In this document: in pieces, positions 35,698 through 43,929 of the stretch
How the letters are laid out: each line of letters opens with the position of its first letter
How positions within the stretch are numbered: the first letter of the stretch is position 1
DNA from: Komarekiella atlantica HA4396-MV6
GTDB lineage: Bacteria > Cyanobacteriota > Cyanobacteriia > Cyanobacteriales > Nostocaceae
Assembly: GCA_019359395.1 (NCBI GenBank)
Contig: JAHHHK010000035.1
Coordinates: 1 to 64,000, forward strand
Length of the DNA: 64,000 bases
Reading direction: 5' to 3'
Notes under the pieces: model-generated
Told to the model about the DNA's origin: nothing
The model's database searches: none
Seen by the model: only the letters and a program-made list of their open reading frames with translations
Translations under genes and position numbers: made by a program

Positions 35698-36708
35698 TCA
35701 CAATAATTTGGTGCTTTGCCTGTTCTCAAGTGCTTTAAGAACTTTAAGATATAAACTTTCTACTCTCTTAGTTTGAATCTCACCAGTTGAGGCATAGTGA
35801 GTTAAGCCAGGAGAGGCATTTACTTCAATAGTTGTATAATTTAACATTGGCAGTGTTATATCATTAGTAATAATATCCACACCTGCTAATCTTAGACCCA
35901 TATCTTTTGTAATATTTACTGCTAATTTATGAAAATCTGGATGGATATTTTCAGTTAAATCTACCGCCTCGCCTCCGCTTGATAAATTTGCATTGTCTAA
36001 AAGGTAAACAATACTATCTTCGGATATTACACTATCAAAATTTAGTCTCTGTCTTTGCAACTTTAGTTTGATTCTGTAATCTTCGTAATCTATAATTTTT
36101 TTTCTACCACTTTTGAGAAAGTTTTCTTGTTTTTGGCGCATCAATTCTACAACACTAGATTTCCCATCTCCTTTAATAAATAAGGGAATTCTTTGATATG
36201 CCGAAAGAACTTCGTCATCCAATACCACAATTCTATAGTCATTACCATTATAGAATCGCTCGACGATTAATCCTGAGTTGTTTTTCAATATTTTTTTGGC
36301 TACTTGATAGTATTCTTGTTTATTATAAACCTTCGTCACAAACATTCCTTGACTGAGGTTAATCGGCTTGACAATTACAGGAAATCCCAATTCTTTCGCA
36401 TAATCAAATCCAGCATCAATATTCTTAGCATTAGATAGTTTTTCACAAACTTTATAACTAAAAAATCTTTGGCCTTCAGTAACCTGATAGCCAAATTTCT
36501 TGAGAAAAAAGTTTGAGACACCTTTATCTTTTGCTATTGCTGCTGAGCCAAAATAATTAATATCAAATGTAGCTGTATGAAAAAATGTTTTATTTCCGTT
36601 TTTAAACGTAATGTGTCCAACAAAGCTATATTCAGGATCAGTTACAATTACTGCTCCTATTTCTTCTGCTAGTTTTTTAATTGTTGAAGTTGTGAATGGT
36701 ATTTTCAT
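35698..36708 (-). CDS. ATP-grasp ligase (GshAB/cyanophycin-synthetase-like)
   Basis: A 336-aa stand-alone ATP-grasp enzyme. ATP-binding blocks: GFPVIVKPINLSQGMFVTKV (P-loop-like lid), LIVERFYNGNDYRIVVLDDE and the Mg-binding GGEAVDLTENIHPDF...LAGVDIITND...TIEVNASPGL. This order matches the ATP-grasp parts of GshF and cyanophycin synthetase, which join an amino acid to an acyl phosphate. The N-terminal ~100 residues are not the usual Mur-ligase or GCS partner. The substrate is unknown and no biosynthetic neighbours are visible. It is AT-rich compared with flanking genes, a possible sign of transfer. Confidence 0.8.
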   Translation of the reverse strand: MKIPFTTSTIKKLAEEIGAVIVTDPEYSFVGHITFKNGNKTFFHTATFDINYFGSAAIAKDKGVSNFFLKKFGYQVTEGQRFFSYKVCEKLSNAKNIDAGFDYAKELGFPVIVKPINLSQGMFVTKVYNKQEYYQVAKKILKNNSGLIVERFYNGNDYRIVVLDDEVLSAYQRIPLFIKGDGKSSVVELMRQKQENFLKSGRKKIIDYEDYRIKLKLQRQRLNFDSVISEDSIVYLLDNANLSSGGEAVDLTENIHPDFHKLAVNITKDMGLRLAGVDIITNDITLPMLNYTTIEVNASPGLTHYASTGEIQTKRVESLYLKVLKALENRQSTKLL

Positions 36709-37308
36709 TATAAAAGGTTTAATTTGTACGAAAAAATTTTATCTAATTTATAGTAATAGGTCAATATACTCTGAGTTCGTAGTGAGCGATTCATCGCTTA
36801 AAACAAGGATGATCAGGACTAAAGTCCTTACTACAAACTTTAATTTATTTACACTTAGCTACTTAATAATAGGAAAGTTAAGAGTGTGATGTTTATTGAT
36901 TTGCTGCTTCGGAAATTTTGTACATCGAAAACTGAGCTACTTTGACGGTAAGCCACCGAAATTTAAAATATGAATGTATTATTTGAGACTCACTTTATCA
37001 TTTGATCACTGCTACTAGCTTTAGTTCTGTTTATTTATCTAAATCGCACAGACGGAATACTTGTCATACCTTCAACTTTATCGTTATTTCTTCTTAGTTT
37101 TCCTTGGATCAGTTGCAAATCAAGGCTTTGAGGTTGATAGCTGAGGGGGTATTGCAATTTAATTGGTCTAAAATGTAGCCCTAAGTGTTGACAATTTATA
37201 AATAATCGAATACTAAGGTGGCAGCATCATTAAATAAAAAGCGTTAGTGCATTCCTACCTAGAAACTAATTAACGCCCTCTACTAAACTTCATACGGATA
37301 ACATAATC
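36709..37308. other. 600-bp gene-free stretch
   Basis: It holds the palindromic element at 36776-36845 and otherwise AT-rich sequence without a coding frame, RNA gene or promoter that I can support. The promoter of the small protein at 37309 must lie in its right half. Confidence 0.5.
36776..36845. repeat. GTAGT...ACTAC palindromic element
   Basis: Arms GTAGT (36779) and ACTAC (36830) enclose AGCGAT-TC-ATCGCT (36785-36798) and AGGACT-AA-AGTCCT (36815-36828). The tail AAACTTTAATTTATT is shared with the copy at 46718-46768. Confidence 0.7.
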
Positions 37309-37545
37309 ATGCCAGAAAATACGGATAACAAAGCTTCCAAGTCAGACAATCAAGCGATCGCTTACAAAGAGCGTCTTAACTCTTGGGCGATCGCTCGTTT
37401 ACTTCCTGACACACAACGGGAGATTGTCGCTCGATTCCGCAGTCGTTCTGATGCAGATGGTTATATGCAGCACCTACGCCAAGAGAAACCAAACACTTCT
37501 TTTATGGTTGTCTTTGATTGTCAACGCGAAGAAGTTGTAGTTTAA
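37309..37545 (+). CDS. Small conserved hypothetical protein
   Basis: A 78-aa soluble, charged protein. After a polar start (MPENTDNKASKSDNQ) comes YKERLNSWAIARLLPDTQRE, then VARFRSRSDADGYMQHLRQ and a beta-strand end (SFMVVFDCQREEVVV). The compact alpha-beta pattern and cyanobacterial codon use support a real gene. Two HIP1-like sites lie inside it. No function is known to me. Confidence 0.6.
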   Translation: MPENTDNKASKSDNQAIAYKERLNSWAIARLLPDTQREIVARFRSRSDADGYMQHLRQEKPNTSFMVVFDCQREEVVV

Positions 37546-37587
37546 ATTTCAGATAGAGGCGAGTCAAGAAACATCGCCTCTGTGTAT

Positions 37588-38616
37588 CTACGCAGTTGGA
37601 GCGGCATAACTTAACAGCTTAGTTGTATTTTCTTCTAACCACTCTTCCAACAAACTTGTGTTTGTTACCGCATCAACCACACTTTGGTGAGTTGCTTTAC
37701 CCTCACGAAGCCAACCTGTCCAGTAAATAATACAACTTGCTCGCTGCAAGCGCCAAACTAACGTCAACGCTTCTGCTTCTGAGTATGTCAGAGAATTATA
37801 TTTGGCATATCCTGTGCTGAAAGCTTCCACAAACTCCAAATTGGGTGCATCTTTCCAAGAAAATCGAGTGAAATGATCGAGTGCTGCAACATAATCCATT
37901 AAGCGCAAATCTGAAGTAGCAAACTCAAAGTCTAAAACCCCAACTACACGATTATCTATCAGTAAAACGTTAGGACAAAGGAAATCTGCATGAGTTGTTT
38001 GAACTGAAAGCGTTCTATATAAATTGGGCGCAGCTTCAGTAATTTCTGTCAGTGTTTTCACAATGTACTGCTGCTGCGTTAGAGGTAATTCAAGTAATTG
38101 TGGTACTTCTAATGGATCTGTTACTAACGGATGAATATGATAAATATCTCCCCAGGCGGGTAATTGAGCCATTTCCCCTGTTGAATCGAATCCAGCCAAA
38201 GCGTGATGTAGTTCTCCAAGTGTTTGACCGACAGCATGAGTATGAGCGATATTTTTGCGATCGCTAGGCTCACCTAAGATGAAAGGAAGCAAAGCAACGC
38301 GCAGTAATGAGTTATTTTTATTAACTAAAATCAATGTTTCGCCCAACTGAGTTTGTATAGGAGTTGGAACTGCGAACGATAAATCATACGATTGCAGATA
38401 TGTCAGTAATGAGTGTTCATATTGAATTTGTGCAGTGGCTATAGAGTCGTTGTATAGCTTTAAGATAAAATTGCCTGCTTGCGTTTCTACAAAAAAGGTT
38501 GTGTTGACTGTACCTTGGTTTGTTGGTTTAACTGTTAAATTACCAAGGAATGACCATGTTTCAAGTAGTTCAACAACATCTTGTTTGGATAACTGTGAGT
38601 TTTTGGGCTTATTCAT
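37588..38616 (-). CDS. Phosphotransferase of the APH/choline-kinase fold
   Basis: A 342-aa small-molecule kinase. The N-lobe has TNQGTVNTTFFVETQAGNFI and LKLY (ATP Lys). The catalytic loop is HADFLCPNVLL (Brenner motif H-x-D-x4-N) and the metal Asp is in GVLDFEFATSD. The family phosphorylates aminosugars, choline, homoserine or protein Ser/Thr (SrkA/ThrB type); the substrate here is unknown. Normal length, with no sign of damage. Confidence 0.85.
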   Translation of the reverse strand: MNKPKNSQLSKQDVVELLETWSFLGNLTVKPTNQGTVNTTFFVETQAGNFILKLYNDSIATAQIQYEHSLLTYLQSYDLSFAVPTPIQTQLGETLILVNKNNSLLRVALLPFILGEPSDRKNIAHTHAVGQTLGELHHALAGFDSTGEMAQLPAWGDIYHIHPLVTDPLEVPQLLELPLTQQQYIVKTLTEITEAAPNLYRTLSVQTTHADFLCPNVLLIDNRVVGVLDFEFATSDLRLMDYVAALDHFTRFSWKDAPNLEFVEAFSTGYAKYNSLTYSEAEALTLVWRLQRASCIIYWTGWLREGKATHQSVVDAVTNTSLLEEWLEENTTKLLSYAAPTA

Positions 38617-38694
38617 AACCGAGTAATAAGTTTGAGATCATACAGCACAATATTAAATTGGGCGTTGCTGATTACAAGTATGAATTTACCGGGC

Positions 38695-38815
38695 TACGCC
38701 CCGCTTCTCTACGAGACGCTTCGCGAACGCTAACACGCAGAGGCGCAGCGAAAAGTTCTGTAGGCGGGTTTCCCGCCGTAGGAAACTTTTCAAGACAAAG
38801 GCGCAGAGAGTAAGA
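38695..38815. repeat. GC-rich dispersed repeat cluster
   Basis: It contains CTCTACGAGACGCTTCGCGA, AACACGCAGAGGCGCAGCGA and the palindrome GTAGGCGGGTTTCCCGCC, with AAAGTTCTGTAGG recurring at 49339-49352. It fills the gap between the kinase and DUF2891 genes. Confidence 0.65.
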
Positions 38816-38817
38816 GA

Positions 38818-39885
38818 TTAGAATAAAGGCGTTGTTAGATTGCTTTGCCTTTGCAACCCACGATTCGTAATCAGGTAAACAGCAAAAGTTCCTAACCAGT
38901 GACTAGCTGCATAATATTCACTCACAACATTTGCTAGTCCGCTTTGACGATGCTGAACAGCAGCAGAACGGAGTGTTTCTATGCGCTGGTCATCATTGGG
39001 CAATCCAGAAATGATGCCCTCCAGCATCCAAGCACGGCTCAGATTAAGACCGTGGAAGTGAGATTCCATATAGTCTTGAGGATTATTTACCTTCACAGGT
39101 TCTAACCAATTTACTGTATTTTCAATCGGTATTTGTGGTAGAAAATTAGTGAGCCATTCAGTAAAAACTGTTGTTGGGAGTACGCGCCGCATCAAGTCTG
39201 CTTGGGCAAGGCTAGGAGAAGAAAAATCGTAGCCGAGTGGTTCAAATTGTAGGGAATAGTTGCGATCGCTTAGATAGAATTGTTGTGCCTTGTTCTCCAC
39301 TAACCGAGTGAAATCAGCATTTTCGGTAATCCTTGCCCAATCAAGGATCAAACCAAGTGCAAAAGCTGTCTGGTTATGCGTCCCTGTACGATTTGGCAGT
39401 TGTAGTGCGTCAATCCAGCGGTGTAAGTTACCTGCAATCAACTTCTCTAACGGTTCCAATGCAACCCGCCATTCTCTGGCTTGAGGATGATTCCACTCGT
39501 GAAGTTCCGCAGCCAGTTGCAGAAGCCATGCTACACCATAAGGACATTCAAAAAATGGCAACCGCTGGAAATGGGCAATTTCTCCTTGAATCTTTTCAGG
39601 CGTTAAACTCTGCTCAAGTGCTTGCTTTGCCGCAACACTAAAGGAGGCTTCTGGGAAGTGACGCATGAGACGTACCAGCAACCAGTGACCATGTACGGCT
39701 GAATGCCAATCTAAGCAGCCATAAAAAGCGGGTGTCAATTCACGCGGCGGTTTTATATCTTGGTCGCTATCAGCCCAACATATATTACTGTGAGGATATT
39801 CCCGCTCGATACAATTCAGCACTAACTGAGTAAATTGTGCCGCAGTCGTTTCATTAATCTCTAAATTATCGGCTGGCATGATCAT
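38818..39885 (-). CDS. DUF2891 family protein
   Basis: A 355-aa soluble protein. The family core is visible: PAFYGCLDWHSAVHGHWLLV near residue 55, PFFECPYGVAWLLQLAAEL and HNQTAFALGLILDW. The helical repeats look like an (alpha/alpha) toroid, as in some glycoside-processing enzymes. The activity is not established. In-frame ATGs at 39885 and 39879 are both possible starts. The protein is full length. Confidence 0.82.
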   Translation of the reverse strand: MIMPADNLEINETTAAQFTQLVLNCIEREYPHSNICWADSDQDIKPPRELTPAFYGCLDWHSAVHGHWLLVRLMRHFPEASFSVAAKQALEQSLTPEKIQGEIAHFQRLPFFECPYGVAWLLQLAAELHEWNHPQAREWRVALEPLEKLIAGNLHRWIDALQLPNRTGTHNQTAFALGLILDWARITENADFTRLVENKAQQFYLSDRNYSLQFEPLGYDFSSPSLAQADLMRRVLPTTVFTEWLTNFLPQIPIENTVNWLEPVKVNNPQDYMESHFHGLNLSRAWMLEGIISGLPNDDQRIETLRSAAVQHRQSGLANVVSEYYAASHWLGTFAVYLITNRGLQRQSNLTTPLF

Positions 39886-39926
39886 TCAATTTTAGATTGC
39901 TCCTACGAATTAATTCGCTATTTACT

Positions 39927-39993
39927 TTGTGTCTTTGTGTCTTGGTGGTTAATAAAATTTATTTTTGAACCACAAAGGCACTAAGACACAGAG
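39927..39993. repeat. Imperfect hairpin of the GTGTCTTTGTGTCTT family
   Basis: GTGTCTTTGTGTCTTGGTGG (39929 on) pairs imperfectly with AACCACAAAGGCACTAAGAC (39968 on). It belongs to the family at 28780, 55858 and 62635. Confidence 0.75.
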
Positions 39994-40003
39994 AGAATTC
40001 AAT

Positions 40004-41854
40004 TTAAATATCTTGCTTGTATTCTTGTAGTAATTTAGGAATGTGATCATACCCATCTACACCAATAATCGAAATAATTTTGGAGCGATGTTGCTGTAAT
40101 AAATTATGAAAATCTTCTGTCCCTATTTGTCCCTGCAAAATTGTTAGTAAGCCTGCTGATTGACGCCATTCACTAGAAGCAATTTGTTCTAAGAGATACA
40201 TTCCTAAACAGCCAGTATAAACGGTTTTTTCAGCATTTTGCAGATGATAATAAGCTTGGGCTAAACAAGCTAAGTTGCGTCCTTGGAGATATAAATCACC
40301 GGAAACTTGGGCTGTTTTAAAACCATCTTCAAGATATTTAATTGCAGCTTGATGTTGGCCAATTACTAGATAGGCAATTCCTAGGCTGCTAACACATAAA
40401 GCTTTACTTTGAATATCACCTAATTTTTCTGATAACTTTAAACCTTGTTCCAAATAGTTAATTGCGGCTTCGTACGTTTCTGGTTCGATGTTTTCCAGTT
40501 CTTGGGCCTGCATAACTTCGCTGTAACCTAAATTTACCAGTGCGTTGGCCTCTCCTGTACGATCGCCTGCTTGCCGACTCAAAATTAATGCTCGTTGACT
40601 GTAGTTAATCGCCTCGGCGTAATCTTGCTCTTGCACGTAGGTGCGGCTGAGGTGGTTGAGGTTAGCAATTTCACAGGGGCGATCGCCTGCACTCCTAGCT
40701 ATCTCCAATGCTTCCTGATGAAAATCAAGCGCACGTTGGTATTGTCCTAAAGCACGCTGCGAATAGCCTAAAAGTGTTAATATCCGAGCTTTTTCTTGGG
40801 TTCCCTCGACTTGTTGCAGCGGCTCATCTAAATAATCTAGGGCATCTCGCAAATAAGTCCCAGAAAAGGAGGCAAAAATCCCCCCGTAGAAAGGAAAATA
40901 TGGACGCTGGGCAAAGGTTCGCAGAATTTGGAGCATAATTTGCGAACAGGCATCACTGTAAACTGTGCCGATGCTCCGAAAACCACTCGCTAACTGACTC
41001 CAAATCACTGCAAAGGTCAAGAAAGTCGAAATAGACAACTTTGGCCCTGCCTTAACATCGTAAGCTTGTTGGTCAAACCAGTTAACTAATCCTCGCTGTA
41101 AGTACTGTAAAGTTATTGCCATTTCCACCCAATCTCTGAGGGTGACACCGCGCTGCTGTTCGGCAAATTGAATTAGAGATTCTTCCATCGCTAAGGTGCG
41201 AAATAGTCTTTGGGGTAACTCGCTATGAACTTGCTTAGCCCAACTTGCCCAAGGGCCACGTTCTCCAGGTACGCCACCAAATCCTAATCCCTGGTTTTGC
41301 TCGTACATCCAACTGATCAAGTTATCTTGCAATCGTTGCCAAGAAGTCAAACCACGGGTGATACCTTCGGAGAATTGCTGTAAATCAGAATCAGCCTGGG
41401 CAAATTGCTGTAAAGATTTTGATAACTGCTGTAATTGTGCCAGATTCAGCGGGTTCTTCTGATTTGGGTCAGTAACACGTAAAAATATAGCCAAACGCTC
41501 ATCTGCTTCGGCTGTGGTGATTTCTTTGACTGCGGAGGCGATCGCTTCTGTGGTTTTGTTTTGCTCTTGCCAACGTTGCCATTGACTTTGGATAGTTTTA
41601 ATCGCTCTTAAACTCCGGGTAGCCTTGGCTTTTTTGAGTTCATCCTTTTCGCTGTCTACTTGACTTTGAATGGTATTCAAGCGATCGCTTAAAGCTAGCT
41701 CAAACACTTCTCCCGTACCGGAAGTTATACCTTTAAGCAGCATTTGGTACACCATCTCTACAGAGCTAATCTTGCCCTTGAGGGTGGTTTCAACAATTTC
41801 ATCGATTAAAGCGAGATAGCGATCGCGCAATGGCAATTCTGACACTTGAGCCAC
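40004..41854 (-). CDS. Tetratricopeptide repeat protein
   Basis: A 616-aa soluble protein. The first ~330 residues are mostly helical and of no recognised family (LIDEIVETTLKGKISSVEMV; WMYEQNQGLGFGGVPGERGPW). From about 355 to 540 at least five TPR units follow (ILTLLGYSQRALGQYQRALD, IANLNHLSRTYVQEQDYAEA, NALVNLGYSEVMQAQELENI, ALCVSSLGIAYLVIGQHQAA). TPRs form protein-binding superhelices, so a scaffold role is likely; partners are unknown. A gene of this plan looks common in filamentous cyanobacteria. Confidence 0.85.
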   Translation of the reverse strand: MAQVSELPLRDRYLALIDEIVETTLKGKISSVEMVYQMLLKGITSGTGEVFELALSDRLNTIQSQVDSEKDELKKAKATRSLRAIKTIQSQWQRWQEQNKTTEAIASAVKEITTAEADERLAIFLRVTDPNQKNPLNLAQLQQLSKSLQQFAQADSDLQQFSEGITRGLTSWQRLQDNLISWMYEQNQGLGFGGVPGERGPWASWAKQVHSELPQRLFRTLAMEESLIQFAEQQRGVTLRDWVEMAITLQYLQRGLVNWFDQQAYDVKAGPKLSISTFLTFAVIWSQLASGFRSIGTVYSDACSQIMLQILRTFAQRPYFPFYGGIFASFSGTYLRDALDYLDEPLQQVEGTQEKARILTLLGYSQRALGQYQRALDFHQEALEIARSAGDRPCEIANLNHLSRTYVQEQDYAEAINYSQRALILSRQAGDRTGEANALVNLGYSEVMQAQELENIEPETYEAAINYLEQGLKLSEKLGDIQSKALCVSSLGIAYLVIGQHQAAIKYLEDGFKTAQVSGDLYLQGRNLACLAQAYYHLQNAEKTVYTGCLGMYLLEQIASSEWRQSAGLLTILQGQIGTEDFHNLLQQHRSKIISIIGVDGYDHIPKLLQEYKQDI

Positions 41855-42003
41855 TAGAAAACGTCACATCAATTCTAATTCTAGACCTGGTAGCAGAAGT
41901 GCGGCAGAGAATTGGAGGTATTGAATTAGCAAACTAATCGGCTTTGAGGCAGACAGATTAGCTATAATACTGCTCCCAAGCGTAAAGAATGCAGTTTGCT
42001 TAC

Positions 42004-42029
42004 ATTTATAGTATATTTGTACTATAAAT
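42004..42029. promoter_or_regulatory. Perfect inverted repeat upstream of the toxin-antitoxin operon
   Basis: ATTTATAGTA (42004-42013) and TACTATAAAT (42020-42029) are exact inverse copies around a 6-base spacer. It lies ~150 bp before the toxin gene in a 323-bp gap that is otherwise featureless. It is a plausible operator for the HigA-type regulator encoded downstream (inference). Confidence 0.45.
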
Positions 42030-42177
42030 TAAATTAGGGAAAACAGATGCTTAAGTTTAAATAAACTTCACAACCTTCTTAAATCTCTTGTCCAATAAGA
42101 TTTACAATTAAAATATCAGCGATTCACCCCAAGCCTGAAGTAAGCCATTATATAATGCAGCATCCAGTGCATTTACC

Positions 42178-42492
42178 TTGGGGGGAGCTTTGCGCTTTCA
42201 GTTCAAGAAAAAGAAAATCGAAGCACTCTACACAGAAGAAAAAAATGCTCACAAGTACCCACCTGCTGTAGTTGATAACTTCTTTGAGGTCATGGCAAGT
42301 ATTGATGCTGCTGTAGATGAGCAGGACTTATATGCTCAAAAGGGATTGAGATTTGAGAAGCTATCAGGAAAACGAGGAAAATATGGACAACGTTCTCTAC
42401 GTTTAAATAACCAGTGGCGTCTGATTGTCGTATTAGATGAGGATGAACAGGGACATTACCTCACAATTATCGATATCGAAGACTATCACTAA
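42178..42492 (+). CDS. RelE/HigB-type toxin
   Basis: A 104-aa RelE-fold protein of the plasmid-maintenance killer group: LYAQKGLRFEKLSGKRGKYG, then QRSLRLNNQWRLIVVLDEDE and the end IIDIEDYH. It is expected to cleave mRNA at the ribosome. The open frame (from 42139) has no ATG or GTG; TTG at 42178 or 42190 are the only standard starts, which would keep translation low. An antitoxin gene begins 26 bp after its stop. Confidence 0.82.
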   Translation: MGGALRFQFKKKKIEALYTEEKNAHKYPPAVVDNFFEVMASIDAAVDEQDLYAQKGLRFEKLSGKRGKYGQRSLRLNNQWRLIVVLDEDEQGHYLTIIDIEDYH

Positions 42493-42518
42493 CTGAGGGG
42501 GCAGGGGAAGACAGTAAT

Positions 42519-43601
42519 ATGAACCGTACACTAACAGCAGCGAGAGTTCCAGCACCAGGAAGAATTTTAAGTCGAGAACTAGAAGCCCGTGGCTGGACAC
42601 AGAAGGATCTTGCAGAAATTATGGGTCGTCCAATCCAAACTATCAACGAGATTATCCGGGGAAGCAAGCAGATAACTCCTGAAACAGCTATAGAACTGTC
42701 GCAAGCTTTAGGCACTTCTCCTGAGTTCTGGACGAACCTAGAAGCTAAATATCGACTTCATTTAGCTAAACAAGAAAAAAAGGAGCAAGATATTGCTCGT
42801 AAAAGCCGTTTGTATACCATTGCTCCTGTTTCTGAACTAATCAAAAATCAATGGATTCAAAAAACCGATTCCATTGATGACTTAGAACAACAAGTTTGTA
42901 AGTTTCTCGGAATCCCTAGCTTAGATGAATCACCCCAACTAGCGGTTAACTTTCGTTGCTCCCAGCATCAAGAGCCAGAAATAATCTCTCAAATAGCTTG
43001 GGTCAAACGGGTTGATAATCTAGCTAAACAAAAAACAATTGGCAGCTTTGACCATAGGAAACTAGAAGCTGCTATCCCAGAAATTCTTGCCTGTGCTGAG
43101 CAAGCAGAAAGTATAGTACGTATTCCTAAATTACTAACAGATTTAGGTGTACATTTTGTCATCGTGCCTCATTTGAGCAAAACTTATCTAGATGGTGCAG
43201 CCTTTTATTTAAATAAAAATCCTCTTGTTGCTTTGACATTAAGATATGACCGTATTGACTCCTTTTGGTTCACCCTCATGCATGAACTAGCACACATTGT
43301 TGCAGGGCATCAAGGCATTTATCTAGACAATTTGGATGCTTTAGAAGACAATGACGAGGAGCGAGAAGCCAATCAAAAAGCGGCTAACTGGTTGATAAAA
43401 CCGCAGGCATTGCAGGACTTTGTTTGCACGACTCAAAAATACTTTTCCCGTCAAGTAATTGAAGAATTTGCTCATACTCAGCGCAGACATCCAGGCATAA
43501 TTCTCGGTCGCTTACAGCATAACGAACTAGTTCCCCATAAAAATCTGAGAGCATTACTCGTCAAAGTCAGCCCATTGCTAAAAAATTGGATTGATACTTA
43601 G
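42519..43601 (+). CDS. HigA-type antitoxin fused to an ImmA/IrrE metallopeptidase domain
   Basis: A 360-aa protein. Residues ~12-70 are an XRE helix-turn-helix of the HigA type (RELEARGWTQKDLAEIMGRP, SQALGTSPEFWTNLEAKY). Residues ~190-330 form an IrrE/ImmA domain with the zinc motif HELAH (255-259, FTLMHELAHIVAGHQG) and a downstream EEREANQKAANWL. Such fusions can cleave regulators under stress, as ImmA and IrrE do. Together with the preceding toxin it forms a two-gene module whose antitoxin may be a protease. Confidence 0.88.
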   Translation: MNRTLTAARVPAPGRILSRELEARGWTQKDLAEIMGRPIQTINEIIRGSKQITPETAIELSQALGTSPEFWTNLEAKYRLHLAKQEKKEQDIARKSRLYTIAPVSELIKNQWIQKTDSIDDLEQQVCKFLGIPSLDESPQLAVNFRCSQHQEPEIISQIAWVKRVDNLAKQKTIGSFDHRKLEAAIPEILACAEQAESIVRIPKLLTDLGVHFVIVPHLSKTYLDGAAFYLNKNPLVALTLRYDRIDSFWFTLMHELAHIVAGHQGIYLDNLDALEDNDEEREANQKAANWLIKPQALQDFVCTTQKYFSRQVIEEFAHTQRRHPGIILGRLQHNELVPHKNLRALLVKVSPLLKNWIDT

Positions 43602-43800
43602 CTGTGAAGTTGAAACAAACAGTACAGTCCGCGCCTGGAATGGTAGTGGTTTTAGCAGGAAGTACTGTCCTTGTCGTCTGTAAAATTCAGTGAGCCTTTA
43701 GTTTGCTAATTGGGACATTCCTTGATTAATGAACGCATCTAATTGTATTTTGTCTGAGTTACTCAGATGAATCATGCACTTTTTGCGTTATTAGTAATCA

Positions 43801-43925
43801 AGGGACTAGGTACTGAAGAAGCAGAGGGGCAGAGGGGAAAAATTGTAATTGTCCTCTTACCTCCCCCTACTCCCTTGCTCCCCTGCCCCCCTGCTCCCTT
43901 GCTTGTTCCCTAGTCCCCAGTCCCT
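43801..43925. repeat. GGGGACT-family palindromic repeat
   Basis: GGGACTAGGTACTG at the left and CCTAGTCCCCAGTCCC at the right are inverted; between them lie GAGGGGCAGAGGGG and CCCCTGCCCCCCTGCTCCC. It ends just before the helicase ATG, in a 328-bp gap with no other feature. Confidence 0.7.
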
Positions 43926-43929
43926 ATAA

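Noticed and set aside
42155-42178. ATG at 42155 as the toxin start
   Set aside because: It is out of frame with the RelE-type sequence; using it would need a frameshift that nothing else supports.
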